DNA from: Anaerolineae bacterium
Lineage (GTDB): Bacteria; Chloroflexota; Anaerolineae; Aggregatilineales; Phototrophicaceae
Assembly (NCBI GenBank): GCA_025055175.1
Contig: JANWYT010000025.1
Coordinates: 1-55,868, forward strand
Direction of reading: 5' to 3'
DNA length: 55,868 bases
In this document: positions 49,235-55,868 of the stretch, piece by piece
How the letters are laid out: each line of letters begins with the position of its first letter
Numbering within the stretch: position 1 is the stretch's first letter
Notes under the pieces: generated by a model
What the model was told of the DNA's origin: nothing
Seen by the model: the letters and a program-made list of their open reading frames with translations, nothing else
Databases searched by the model: none
Translations under genes and position numbers: made by a program

Positions 49235-51048
49235 GAAGCGTGGCCTCCATCGTACAAGTCAGGCCGCAAGTAAATTTGCACGTCGGCCTGATCGGGCAGG
49301 CGCACGAAGCCCGCCGCGTCCAGATAGGTTTGAAGCCAGGGCTGCACAGGGCTGGTCGGATCAAGCAGGAAGATAGCGGGGTTGAGGTCGTCGTAGTAAC
49401 GCTCAGGATCGAGCGGTCGCATGCGCGCCAGCGTGTAGGGGTTCGGCACAGCGTTGTAGAATCTGTAGCGGTCAGGGTCGATGTGCATGAGCAGGTGCGT
49501 CGGCGCGATGATCGTCTCGCCGGGCGGCACGCGCTCCAACAAGACGGGTACAGCAGGTGGCACAGGCCGCTGAAAAATGCCCCGCTCTAGGCCCTGGGCT
49601 GCGCCGTTGTAGGCCCTGGGCAAGACAGCACCCACGCTCAGCGCCACCACCAGCCAAGCAATCGACCAAGCTTGTGGCCTGGGCTGCGCCGAGCTGAACA
49701 GGCCCGCGCTCAGCAGCACGATCAGCGGCAAGAAGTAGCGCGTATAGTCGTCCTGAGCGCTGGGAGCAACCACCAAATAAGCAGCGGCGCTCACCAGCAG
49801 CAAAGCCGCTAGCAGGCGCTGCTCACCATCGGCGCGCCAAGCCAGGAGCAGCGCCACAACGGCGACGAGAGCATTGGCAGGATAGGTTTTGGCGTAATCA
49901 GCCCAGCGGAGAGCTTCCTGCTCAAGGGCGCGGATCAGGCTGAAGGGGTTAGGATCGCCAGCGATGAACAGCCCGCCCGCTTGCCAATCTGGCACGAAGT
50001 GGACGACTACGTACGAGGCCAGGGGTGGTAAGCTGCCCACGACGTAGGCCAGCACAGCCCAGGGCCAGGCTAGGCGGCGCGCTCGCCACCCCGTCCACAG
50101 CCAGCGCAGGCCGATCATTAGGCCGCAAGCGCCCCAGAACACCAGGGCTAGCAGGTGCGCTTCCAGGGCCAGCATAGCCAGGCAGCCCGTCAAACTAAAG
50201 CGCCACCAACCACCGCGTCGCCAGGCTTCCGCGAAGGCCCACAGTGCCAAGCTGCCCAGGGCCAGCATGGGCATGTCTGGACGAATACGCAGCGAGTCCA
50301 AGAAGATTCCGCTGCTGGCCAGCAGCAAAGCCGCCGGCAGGCCCAGGCCAGGCCCAAGCCAGGCGCGCGCTGCCCCGCCTATGCCGATCAGGGCTAGCAG
50401 ACTCCAGGCGTAGGCCAAGCTGCGCCCCTCCCACCAGCCCCAGCCGAAGACGCGCTGCCAAACGTCCAACACGATCAGCCACGAGCCGAAGCCGATGTAG
50501 TTCTTGACGGGCCAGTCGTACAAGTCCCCGCCCAGGCGACCTGTGAGTTGGTGCGTATGCGCCATGAAAGCATACGCGCCCTCGTCGTGCAGCTCAATGG
50601 GCGGCATGTAAACCAGGCCTAGACCATAGGCGATCATCAAGATGAGCAGCAAGCCCGCCAACAGTGAAGAGGATGGGGGTGTTGCAACGCTGCCCCAGCG
50701 CGCCAGGGCCGCCCAGACCATAATCGACGGGTAGAGCTTGAGCGGCGCTTCGATGGGCAAGGCCCAGACCAACCCCAGGCCCAAAATCAGCGGCACGAGT
50801 GCGCGCTTCAGGATGAGCGGCATCAGGCCATCCAGGCGCGCCGCCTGCGTCCACAGCAGGGCCAAACCAAGCAAGCTCATAGCGCTGACCACGACGGCAG
50901 CCAGAGCGTAGCGCGCTGAATAACGCCCCAACAGCAAAGTTTCGCCGGCGCTCTGGTGCGCCAACACGATCAGCCAAGCGACTAACAAGGCCAGGCTGAG
51001 CGCCAGCTTTCCAGAGCGCCTCTCGGCGTACAGCACAGCTTGGGCCAT
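49231..51048 (-). CDS. Polytopic membrane glycosyltransferase (GT39/PMT-like)
   Basis: 605 residues with twelve or more hydrophobic segments. The first large outer loop carries IELHDEGAYAFMAHTH and later RIRPDMPML, matching the acidic active-site pattern of the ArnT/PMT family, which transfers sugars from polyprenyl phosphates. The C-terminal 120 residues (after VALSVGAVL) are a soluble domain. The start is ATG 51048, one base overlapping the stop of the next gene upstream (TGATG); the frame's further extension is shadow. Probably decorates a surface glycan. Confidence 0.8.
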   Translation of the reverse strand: MAQAVLYAERRSGKLALSLALLVAWLIVLAHQSAGETLLLGRYSARYALAAVVVSAMSLLGLALLWTQAARLDGLMPLILKRALVPLILGLGLVWALPIEAPLKLYPSIMVWAALARWGSVATPPSSSLLAGLLLILMIAYGLGLVYMPPIELHDEGAYAFMAHTHQLTGRLGGDLYDWPVKNYIGFGSWLIVLDVWQRVFGWGWWEGRSLAYAWSLLALIGIGGAARAWLGPGLGLPAALLLASSGIFLDSLRIRPDMPMLALGSLALWAFAEAWRRGGWWRFSLTGCLAMLALEAHLLALVFWGACGLMIGLRWLWTGWRARRLAWPWAVLAYVVGSLPPLASYVVVHFVPDWQAGGLFIAGDPNPFSLIRALEQEALRWADYAKTYPANALVAVVALLLAWRADGEQRLLAALLLVSAAAYLVVAPSAQDDYTRYFLPLIVLLSAGLFSSAQPRPQAWSIAWLVVALSVGAVLPRAYNGAAQGLERGIFQRPVPPAVPVLLERVPPGETIIAPTHLLMHIDPDRYRFYNAVPNPYTLARMRPLDPERYYDDLNPAIFLLDPTSPVQPWLQTYLDAAGFVRLPDQADVQIYLRPDLYDGGHAS

Positions 51049-52493
51049 CAATACGCCCCGTTGCGCAGCAGCACGTGCGGCACGGTCATGAGCAGGATAT
51101 GTAGATCGTATTTGACCGACCAATTTTCGATGTAATAAATGTCCATCAGGCACATCTCATCGAACGGCACGTCGCTGCGTCCGCTGATCTGCCACAGACC
51201 CGTCATCCCCGGCATGATCTGGAGGCGCTGGCGGTGCCATTCATCGTACAGCGCCACCTCATCGGGCGTAGGGGGACGCGGCCCGACCAAGCTCATCTCG
51301 CCGCGCAGCACATTGAACAAGTTGGGCAGTTCATCTAGGCTGGTCTTGCGCAAAAGGCGGCCTACGCGAGTGATGCGCGGATCGTCGACGATCTTAGGGT
51401 GACGTGGGTCTTGGCCCGTCGCTTCGATGAGCTGTTGGCGCAGGCTGTCGGCGTTGGGAATCATGGTGCGGAATTTGTACATGCGGAAGGGCTTCCCACC
51501 TTCGCCAATGCGCACCTGCGAGTACAGCACCTCGCCGCCGTCGTCCCACTTGATGAGCAGGGCCACAACTGCCATCACCACTAGCCACACGGGAGCAGTG
51601 AGCAGGGTCAGGCCCAAATCCAGCGCACGCTTGTAGAAACGGCTCGTACCCTGGAACACGACGGTCTCGTTCACGCCCAAGAGCGGGATGCCATCCAGGT
51701 TCTCCACTTGTACCTGGCGCATGTTCAGCTGGAAAATGTCTGGCACGACGCGCACCTGCACGCCCAGCTCGCGGCACACCCGCGACAGCTCCATGATTCG
51801 GTCGTATTCTTTCCAGCGCAGGGTAATCACCACTAAATCGATACTGTGGCTCTTGACCGCCGCACGCAGGTTGTCGGTTCGGCCCAGGCCCGGCACGCGC
51901 CCCAAGCTACCCTCGCCGCGCTCTGGATTGTCGTCTAGGTAGCCCACTACGCGGTAGGCCAGTTCCCCGCGCGAGATCATGGTGCGCAGGACAGCCCGCC
52001 CCGTCTCGCCCATGCCTACCAACAGCACAGATTGCAGGCCTATCCCCTTCGTGCGCAGATGAGCCAGGATAGCCCGACGCGCCAGGCGCGCCCCACCCAG
52101 GAAGACTATCGTCAACGCGGCCACATACACCAACATCAGGCGGCTGGTCACCAACGGCTGGAAGATGAAGAACAGCGCCAGCAGGATGACCGTCGCCACC
52201 ATCGTGCTGTTGATGATGATTCCCAGCTCTTCCCACCAGGTGCGACCGCGCAGATTGCGATACAGGCCGTTGCCCTGGAAGCTGAGCAGCAGCAGTGCAT
52301 AGTAGATGACCACAAATGGCAAGTATGGCCCAAACGATGAACGCGAAGGATCAATGACTGGCCTCACCACTTGCCAATCGTAGCGCACGATGTAGGCTAC
52401 CACGAAAGCCGCCACGACCAGCGCACCGTCTAAGATCGGCTGAATCCAGCGCGGCTCTTGCAGGGGATGTTCGTTGAAAGGTGAGTGATTCAT
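51048..52493 (-). CDS. Undecaprenyl-phosphate sugar phosphotransferase
   Basis: 481 residues. It catalyses the first membrane step of polysaccharide synthesis, moving a sugar-1-phosphate to undecaprenyl phosphate. N-terminal four or five helices and a CoA-binding-like domain ([17 protein letters not shown]) precede the catalytic bacterial-sugar-transferase domain: [51 protein letters not shown] and [11 protein letters not shown] use ATG at 52493 (TTG at 52499 possible); there is no clear Shine-Dalgarno. It likely starts the cluster's pathway. Confidence 0.93.
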   Translation of the reverse strand: MNHSPFNEHPLQEPRWIQPILDGALVVAAFVVAYIVRYDWQVVRPVIDPSRSSFGPYLPFVVIYYALLLLSFQGNGLYRNLRGRTWWEELGIIINSTMVATVILLALFFIFQPLVTSRLMLVYVAALTIVFLGGARLARRAILAHLRTKGIGLQSVLLVGMGETGRAVLRTMISRGELAYRVVGYLDDNPERGEGSLGRVPGLGRTDNLRAAVKSHSIDLVVITLRWKEYDRIMELSRVCRELGVQVRVVPDIFQLNMRQVQVENLDGIPLLGVNETVVFQGTSRFYKRALDLGLTLLTAPVWLVVMAVVALLIKWDDGGEVLYSQVRIGEGGKPFRMYKFRTMIPNADSLRQQLIEATGQDPRHPKIVDDPRITRVGRLLRKTSLDELPNLFNVLRGEMSLVGPRPPTPDEVALYDEWHRQRLQIMPGMTGLWQISGRSDVPFDEMCLMDIYYIENWSVKYDLHILLMTVPHVLLRNGAY

Positions 52494-52547
52494 GCGCAAA
52501 CATTTTGTTCAATGTGGACTCAGGCACGATGGGTGCATTATAGCGCA

Positions 52548-53681
52548 TTATCCTAGCGCCTGACGATAGCTTTCTAGCGTGAGACGCGCCGTCTGCTGCC
52601 AAGAGAAGCGGCGCGCCTGGGCCAGGCCGCGCAAGCGAGCCAGCGCGCGCCAATCTTCATTGAGGGCCAGGCGCAGCCCTGCTGTCCAGGCGTCCAAACT
52701 GTCAGGCGGCAAGCACAAGGCGGCATCGGCGGCCACTTCTGGTAGAGAGGAGACGTTGGTCGTCAGCGTGGGCGTGCCACAGGCCATCGCCTCCAGCACA
52801 GGCAGACCAAAGCCCTCGAACACCGATGGATACAAGAAGGCTTCGGCGCTGGCATACCACAGCGGCAGTTCACCAGCGGGCAAGAAGCCCAGCAAGCGCA
52901 CTTCATCGCTCAAGTTGTAGCGCATGATCGCCTCTTGCACGGCCTGCAAGCCCCAGCCGCCACCGCCGCCTAGCAGTAGCGGCAGGCGCTCATCGCGCTT
53001 CAACATGGCGTAGGCTTGCAGCAAGAAGGGCAGGTTCTTGCGCGGTTCTATCGTGCCGACGAACAACCAGAAGCGCTCTGGCAAACCTTTAGCTCGGCGA
53101 AAGGCCGCGACAGCCTCAGCGCTCTGAGGACGCATAGTAGCTTCGTCGTAACCCAGCGGCGTGACGATGATCTTCTCGGCAGGTAGGCCTAACAGCTCTA
53201 CCAGGTCGCGCTTGGTCGACTCGCTGATGGCCAAGACGCAGCGCGCTTGGCGGCAGCTCAGCGGCGTGAGGGCCTGCAAATAAATGCGCCTAGCTCGCGA
53301 GAGGCGTTCGGGATAGCGGACGAAGCTTAGATCATAGACCGTGACCACCAACGGACGCGCGGGGCGCAGCAGCGGCGCGGCAAAAGCTAGCGCGTGGTAG
53401 AGGTCGTGAGGCTGGCGCGTCAAAGCCCAGGGTTGGACGGCTTGCTCCCATACGATACGGCGCAGCGGCGCACGCGTGTCCCAGGCTGAGCGGCGCAGCG
53501 TCACTCCAGGATAAGCAACTTCTGCTTGCGCTCCGACACAGGCCGTGAAGCGCCAATTCTCCTCAGGCGGCGCTTGCTGAGGCAAGTGTTGCAGCAAGCG
53601 GTGGATGACGTTGTGAATGCCAGCGGAGCGGTAATCGGCCTGGCCGCCCAGCAGATAGGCATTCATCAGGACGTGAGGCAT
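52548..53681 (-). CDS. Glycosyltransferase family 4
   Basis: 377 residues, GT-B fold. The C-terminal half holds FVGTIEPRKNLPFLLQAYAM and the E-x7-E motif in YPSVFEGFGLPVLEAMACGT. The N-terminus MPHVLMNAYLLGGQADYRSA may bind the acceptor. It probably adds a sugar to the lipid-linked intermediate. It lies 3 nt after the thioredoxin-like gene at 53685, and 54 nt before the sugar phosphotransferase. Confidence 0.92.
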   Translation of the reverse strand: MPHVLMNAYLLGGQADYRSAGIHNVIHRLLQHLPQQAPPEENWRFTACVGAQAEVAYPGVTLRRSAWDTRAPLRRIVWEQAVQPWALTRQPHDLYHALAFAAPLLRPARPLVVTVYDLSFVRYPERLSRARRIYLQALTPLSCRQARCVLAISESTKRDLVELLGLPAEKIIVTPLGYDEATMRPQSAEAVAAFRRAKGLPERFWLFVGTIEPRKNLPFLLQAYAMLKRDERLPLLLGGGGGWGLQAVQEAIMRYNLSDEVRLLGFLPAGELPLWYASAEAFLYPSVFEGFGLPVLEAMACGTPTLTTNVSSLPEVAADAALCLPPDSLDAWTAGLRLALNEDWRALARLRGLAQARRFSWQQTARLTLESYRQALG

Positions 53682-53684
53682 AGC

Positions 53685-54188
53685 TCAGCCGCGCACCAGG
53701 GCGATCAGCACTCCAGCGCTGGGGACGCTGTTGGCGCGCCACAATTCATCGCCTTGCCCATCGTAGAGGATGTAAGTTGGCGTGGTGCGGAAGGCGAAGC
53801 GCTCCAGCATGACGCTAGCAGGCTGGGCATGAACATCCAGCAGCAGCACGCGCCAATGCAGGCTGCTCATAGATTGGAGCTGTTCTGTGAGACCGCGCAC
53901 GGCGGGCAGGCTCATCACGCAGCCCATTCAATAATTGCTATAGAGCATGACCAGAGTCGGGCGTCCTTCGCGCAGCATAGACTCCACCTGCGCTGGCGTC
54001 TGCGGGACGTCCGTGCCGGGCGGATAGCGCGTCGCGAGAATCAGCAGCAGCGCGCCCAGCACATACCAGGCCATCAGGCCTGCGCGCACGTAGGGATGGC
54101 CTGCGCGCCAACGCCATAGGCCTACCGCCAACCCCAGGCCTGCCAATACGATCATCATGAGGAATGAATACTGGTTGAAGAAGCTCAT
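53685..54188 (-). CDS. Membrane thioredoxin-like protein, candidate selenoprotein (in-frame TGA at 53928-53930)
   Basis: Read through the TGA, the protein has 167 residues. Two transmembrane helices (about 7-26 and 37-53) precede a thioredoxin fold. LVMLYSNY, then U87, then MGCVMSLPAVRGL aligns with the thioredoxin active site: the TGA sits at the first Cys of CxxC and Cys90 is the second. The proline five residues after Cys90 and the cis-Pro at 137 (RTTPT) match. The frame is intact on both sides of the TGA. Start at ATG 54188 is supported by AGGGG six bases upstream; the frame is open to 54383 but that part is unlike a protein. Role: probably disulfide or peroxide chemistry in or at the membrane. 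Not excluded: a nonsense mutation, or two separate ORFs meeting at TGAATG. Confidence 0.65.
53889..53930 (-). promoter_or_regulatory. Candidate bacterial SECIS element after the in-frame TGA
   Basis: Immediately 3' of the TGA, CCGC (53902-53905) and GCGG (53893-53896) form a GC-only stem around CGUGC, with G as the second loop base, 28 nt after the UGA. Outer GAG/CUC (53911-53913/53889-53891) can extend the helix past an internal loop. Published bacterial SECIS consensus asks for a stem, a G among the first two loop bases, and a spacing of about 16-37 nt; all hold. A four-pair stem in GC-rich DNA is common by chance, so this is supportive only. Confidence 0.4.
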
Positions 54189-54309
54189 CCATAGCCCCTT
54201 ACTTTTGTGTGGGAACAACTTGGCGATGGGGATGGCCAGTCCAGGCAGTAGGCGCTCAGCGCGGCAGAGACATACAGGCTGGATGGCACGCTGTGACCTC
54301 TCCGTGCAT

Positions 54310-54414
54310 CTATTCCAGGATAGCGTCGCGCTGCTCATCTTGGAATTGGGAGGTGTAAGCTTCAAAGTCCTCCAGGCGCTCAAGGCGTAGCACTACAGAC
54401 TGATCGGCGAACAT
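54310..54414 (-). CDS. Probable small acidic protein (34 residues)
   Basis: Reads MFADQSVVLRLERLEDFEAY then TSQFQDEQRDAILE. A perfect AGGAG lies eight bases before the ATG, unusual for a chance ORF. The sequence predicts one amphipathic helix with no signal or membrane segment. It lies upstream of the thioredoxin-like gene (121 nt) and diverges from lspA. No family recognised. It could be a leader peptide. Confidence 0.4.
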   Translation of the reverse strand: MFADQSVVLRLERLEDFEAYTSQFQDEQRDAILE

Positions 54415-54456
54415 GGGCTTTGCTCCTGAACTCACCGCTTGAGCGATTATACCACG

Positions 54457-54485
54457 CTGGCAGGCAGCAAGATTCGCATTACAAT
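54457..54485 (+). promoter_or_regulatory. Promoter for lspA
   Basis: CTGGCA (54457-54462) and TACAAT (54480-54485) with a 17-nt spacer. Transcription would start near 54492, about 25 nt before the lspA ATG; a GAGAGAGAG purine run serves as ribosome-binding site. Confidence 0.5.
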
Positions 54486-54516
54486 ACCGTCTCGTCCATA
54501 CTGAGAGAGAGTCGTT

Positions 54517-55071
54517 ATGCCTTTGTGGCGCAAATGGTGGCCTATGCTGCTCATCGGCGGCGGCATAATCGGCCTGGATCAGATGAGCAAGAACTGGGTG
54601 CTAGAGAACCTGGCCTACGGCGAGAGTATCATCCCCATCCAAGCGCTCTACCCTTTCTTCCGCCTCACGCACAGCAGCAACAGCGGCGCAGCCTTCGGCA
54701 TGTTGCCGATGGCCAGCGGCGTCTTCTTGGGACTGTCACTGCTCATCAGCGCCTTTCTAGTGCTGATCTATGCCCGCAGCCAAGCTCAGGACAAGCTCTA
54801 TCAGGTGGGCTTGAGCCTCATCGTCGGCGGAGCTTTGGGCAACGCGCTAGATCGCGTACAGCACGGCCATGTGGTCGACTTCTTCCACCTGACCGTGCCG
54901 AGTCTGATCTCGAACGTGTCAAACTTCGCCGATCATGCGATTGTGTTGGGAGTGCTGCTGCTCATGCTGGACAACTGGCGGCGCACACGACGGGCGCAGC
55001 GCGCAGCGTCCGCTGCTCATCCGCTTCAAATTTCATCACAGGAAGCCAGCAGCCCACCCTCAGAAGACTAG
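54517..55071 (+). CDS. lspA: Lipoprotein signal peptidase (signal peptidase II)
   Basis: 184 residues with four transmembrane segments. The aspartyl protease cleaves prolipoproteins before the lipidated Cys. The catalytic pair is in GNALDRVQHGHVVDFFHL and SNFADHAIVLG; NSGAAFG is the other conserved motif. The C-terminal 25 residues are a hydrophilic Ser/Ala/Gln tail beyond the usual end. Its stop shares CTAG (55068-55071) with the convergent gene. Confidence 0.96.
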   Translation: MPLWRKWWPMLLIGGGIIGLDQMSKNWVLENLAYGESIIPIQALYPFFRLTHSSNSGAAFGMLPMASGVFLGLSLLISAFLVLIYARSQAQDKLYQVGLSLIVGGALGNALDRVQHGHVVDFFHLTVPSLISNVSNFADHAIVLGVLLLMLDNWRRTRRAQRAASAAHPLQISSQEASSPPSED

Positions 55072-55616
55072 GCAACTTCTTGAGTTGTCTGCTCAGCGGC
55101 CTTCTTGGCCAGTTTAACTGCCTTTTTGGCTTCCTTTTCGGCCTGCTTGGCGGCTTTGCGCGCTGCTTTCTCGGCCTTCTTAGCCGCTTTCTCAGCCTGC
55201 TTGGCGGCCTTCTTAGCTTCTTTCTCGGCCTGCTTGGCAGCCTTGCGCGCTGCCTTTTGCGCTTTTTTGCTCAGTGGCTCAGGAACAGCTGCTTCAACTC
55301 GTTCCGTTAAATTAGAGAGGGCTTCAGATTGAGCAGAGCTACTCAGAGCAGCCATCGTTCCAAGCTCTGCTTCGCTCTGGACGTTGGCCGACTCGCGACG
55401 CGGCGCACGGACGCGTCGCGGTTTGGGGCTTGGCAGCTCAGGTTCAGCGGATGACGACTCATCGGATTTGTCCGCTTCTTCAGCTGCAGGCAGCAGGTCG
55501 TGATCCTCGGCAACAGGAACATCCTCAGTGGCAGACAGGTCAGCCTGAGCATCTTCACTGAGACGGAAATCCTGAGAGTCGTCAGGATCAGCCAACAATG
55601 GCGTATCTTCGTTCAT
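55068..55616 (-). CDS. Acidic protein with Lys/Ala-repeat tail, unknown function
   Basis: 182 residues. Residues 1-60 are very acidic; a short basic patch (KPRRVRAPRR) follows; residues 117-176 are almost only Lys, Ala, Glu and Gln. A 17-residue block KAARKAAKQAEKEAKKA occurs twice (about 121-137 and 150-166, period 29). Such tails resemble histone-H1-like and AlgP-type DNA-binding regions and should form a long helix. AGGAG about five bases before the ATG and a strong promoter support it. It sits directly downstream of dnaA. Possibly nucleoid-related, not shown. Confidence 0.75.
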   Translation of the reverse strand: MNEDTPLLADPDDSQDFRLSEDAQADLSATEDVPVAEDHDLLPAAEEADKSDESSSAEPELPSPKPRRVRAPRRESANVQSEAELGTMAALSSSAQSEALSNLTERVEAAVPEPLSKKAQKAARKAAKQAEKEAKKAAKQAEKAAKKAEKAARKAAKQAEKEAKKAVKLAKKAAEQTTQEVA

Positions 55617-55658
55617 GGGTCTCCTCTGTGTGTGGAATGAGGGATGGTCTACGCACGA

Positions 55659-55687
55659 ATTTTAACATTTTAGGCTTTTCTTGTAAA
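55659..55687 (-). promoter_or_regulatory. Strong promoter for the Lys/Ala-tail gene
   Basis: On the minus strand TTTACA (55682-55687), 17 nt, then TAAAAT (55659-55664) with TGT before it (extended -10). Predicted start near 55652. The surrounding 70 bp are very AT-rich, which fits promoter DNA. Confidence 0.7.
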
Positions 55688-55727
55688 GTTCTCTTAAAGA
55701 TTTATGTTTTTTGTAAGATTAGAGGCG

Positions 55728-55754
55728 AAAAAAAAGACAGCCTACAGGCTGTCT
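55728..55754 (-). terminator. Rho-independent terminator of dnaA
   Basis: Minus strand: AGACAGCC-TGTA-GGCTGTCT stem of eight pairs followed by a run of eight T (A-tract at 55728-55735). It lies seven nt after the dnaA stop. The best terminator in the window. Confidence 0.9.
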
Positions 55755-55761
55755 CTCGTCA

Positions 55762-55868
55762 TCAGAGCCTGAGAGCGTGCTTGATACGCCGTATTCGCCC
55801 GTCTAGGGTCATGTCGTGTCGTATGTCCTCAGCAATCTTGTTGTGACCGTGCATGATGGTCGTATGGG
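55762..55868 (-). CDS. dnaA: Chromosomal replication initiator DnaA, C-terminal end (5' part outside window)
   Basis: The minus-strand frame reaching the right edge reads HTTIMHGHNKIAEDI and ends IKHALRL before TGA. This is the end of DnaA domain IV: HTTIMHG matches the core of the DnaA signature (R-D-H-T-T-V-x-H), which contacts DnaA boxes, followed by the usual last helix. Only 34 residues and the stop are visible. The chromosome origin often lies near dnaA, but no DnaA box was seen in the 145 bp downstream. Confidence 0.85.
   Translation of the reverse strand, partial: HTTIMHGHNKIAEDIRHDMTLDGRIRRIKHALRL

Noticed and set aside
53928..53930. TGA read as tryptophan
   Set aside because: TGA is a normal stop for many genes here, and Trp at the active-site position would make no sense.
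55110..55270. Tandem DNA repeat suggesting CRISPR or minisatellite
   Set aside because: The repetition is codon-level Lys/Ala coding with imperfect units; no spacers.
55640..55730. AT-rich stretch near dnaA as a replication origin
   Set aside because: No TTATCCACA-type box was found; the stretch is explained by the promoter at 55659-55687 and the dnaA terminator. An origin may still lie outside the window.

Overview
The window is a GC-rich bacterial chromosome segment, most likely from the phylum Chloroflexota. That placement is inferred from the Thr-Pro-rich linker between WD40 repeats and an SH3b domain in the first protein, the style of the divergent genes, and a long str-S10-spc-alpha ribosomal cluster followed by truA-rplM-rpsI. 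The code is standard: TGA is used as an ordinary stop by many genes here. No tRNA, rRNA, CRISPR array or insertion sequence was found.

Layout. (1) 2-3964, plus strand: the 3' part of a large WD40/SH3b protein and an iron- or polyamine-type ABC ATPase. (2) 4044-25742, minus strand, transcribed right to left: rpsL, rpsG, fusA, tuf, rpsJ and the whole S10/spc/alpha set, then rpoA, rplQ, truA, rplM and rpsI. secY, adk and map sit inside it. infA and rpsD are absent from their usual places. Several intergenic hairpins around rpmD, rplO, secY and adk share stem sequence. (3) 26030-37169: an esterase, radA, a complete cytochrome bd module (cydA, cydB, cydD, cydC), RNase Y and RecX. (4) 37555-47766: bactofilin, a low-molecular-weight phosphatase, several membrane or secreted proteins of unknown role, a response regulator, a TPR protein, an acetyltransferase, a dienelactone-hydrolase-like protein without its nucleophile, and a CYP120-like P450. 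(5) 47767-53681, minus strand: a tightly packed surface-glycan cluster (GT2, methyltransferase, polytopic glycosyltransferase, polyprenyl-phosphate sugar transferase, GT4). (6) 53685-55868: a membrane thioredoxin-like gene with an in-frame TGA, a probable 34-residue small protein, lspA, a Lys/Ala-tailed protein, and the 3' end of dnaA at the right edge.

Most interesting observation. At 53685-54188 a thioredoxin-fold protein is interrupted by a single in-frame TGA (53928-53930) exactly where the first cysteine of the CxxC active site belongs, giving U-M-G-C. The reading frame is intact on both sides, the cis-proline is present, and a short GC-rich stem-loop with a G in its loop lies 3' of the TGA at a spacing fitting a bacterial SECIS element. 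This is a strong candidate for an unannotated selenoprotein; a recent nonsense mutation, or a UGA-reading cysteine tRNA, are the alternatives.

Other points: extended -10 promoters (TGn followed by TAnAAT) recur before several genes; two convergent gene pairs share one CTAG for both stop codons; ribosomal protein L5 carries a repetitive N-terminal extension.
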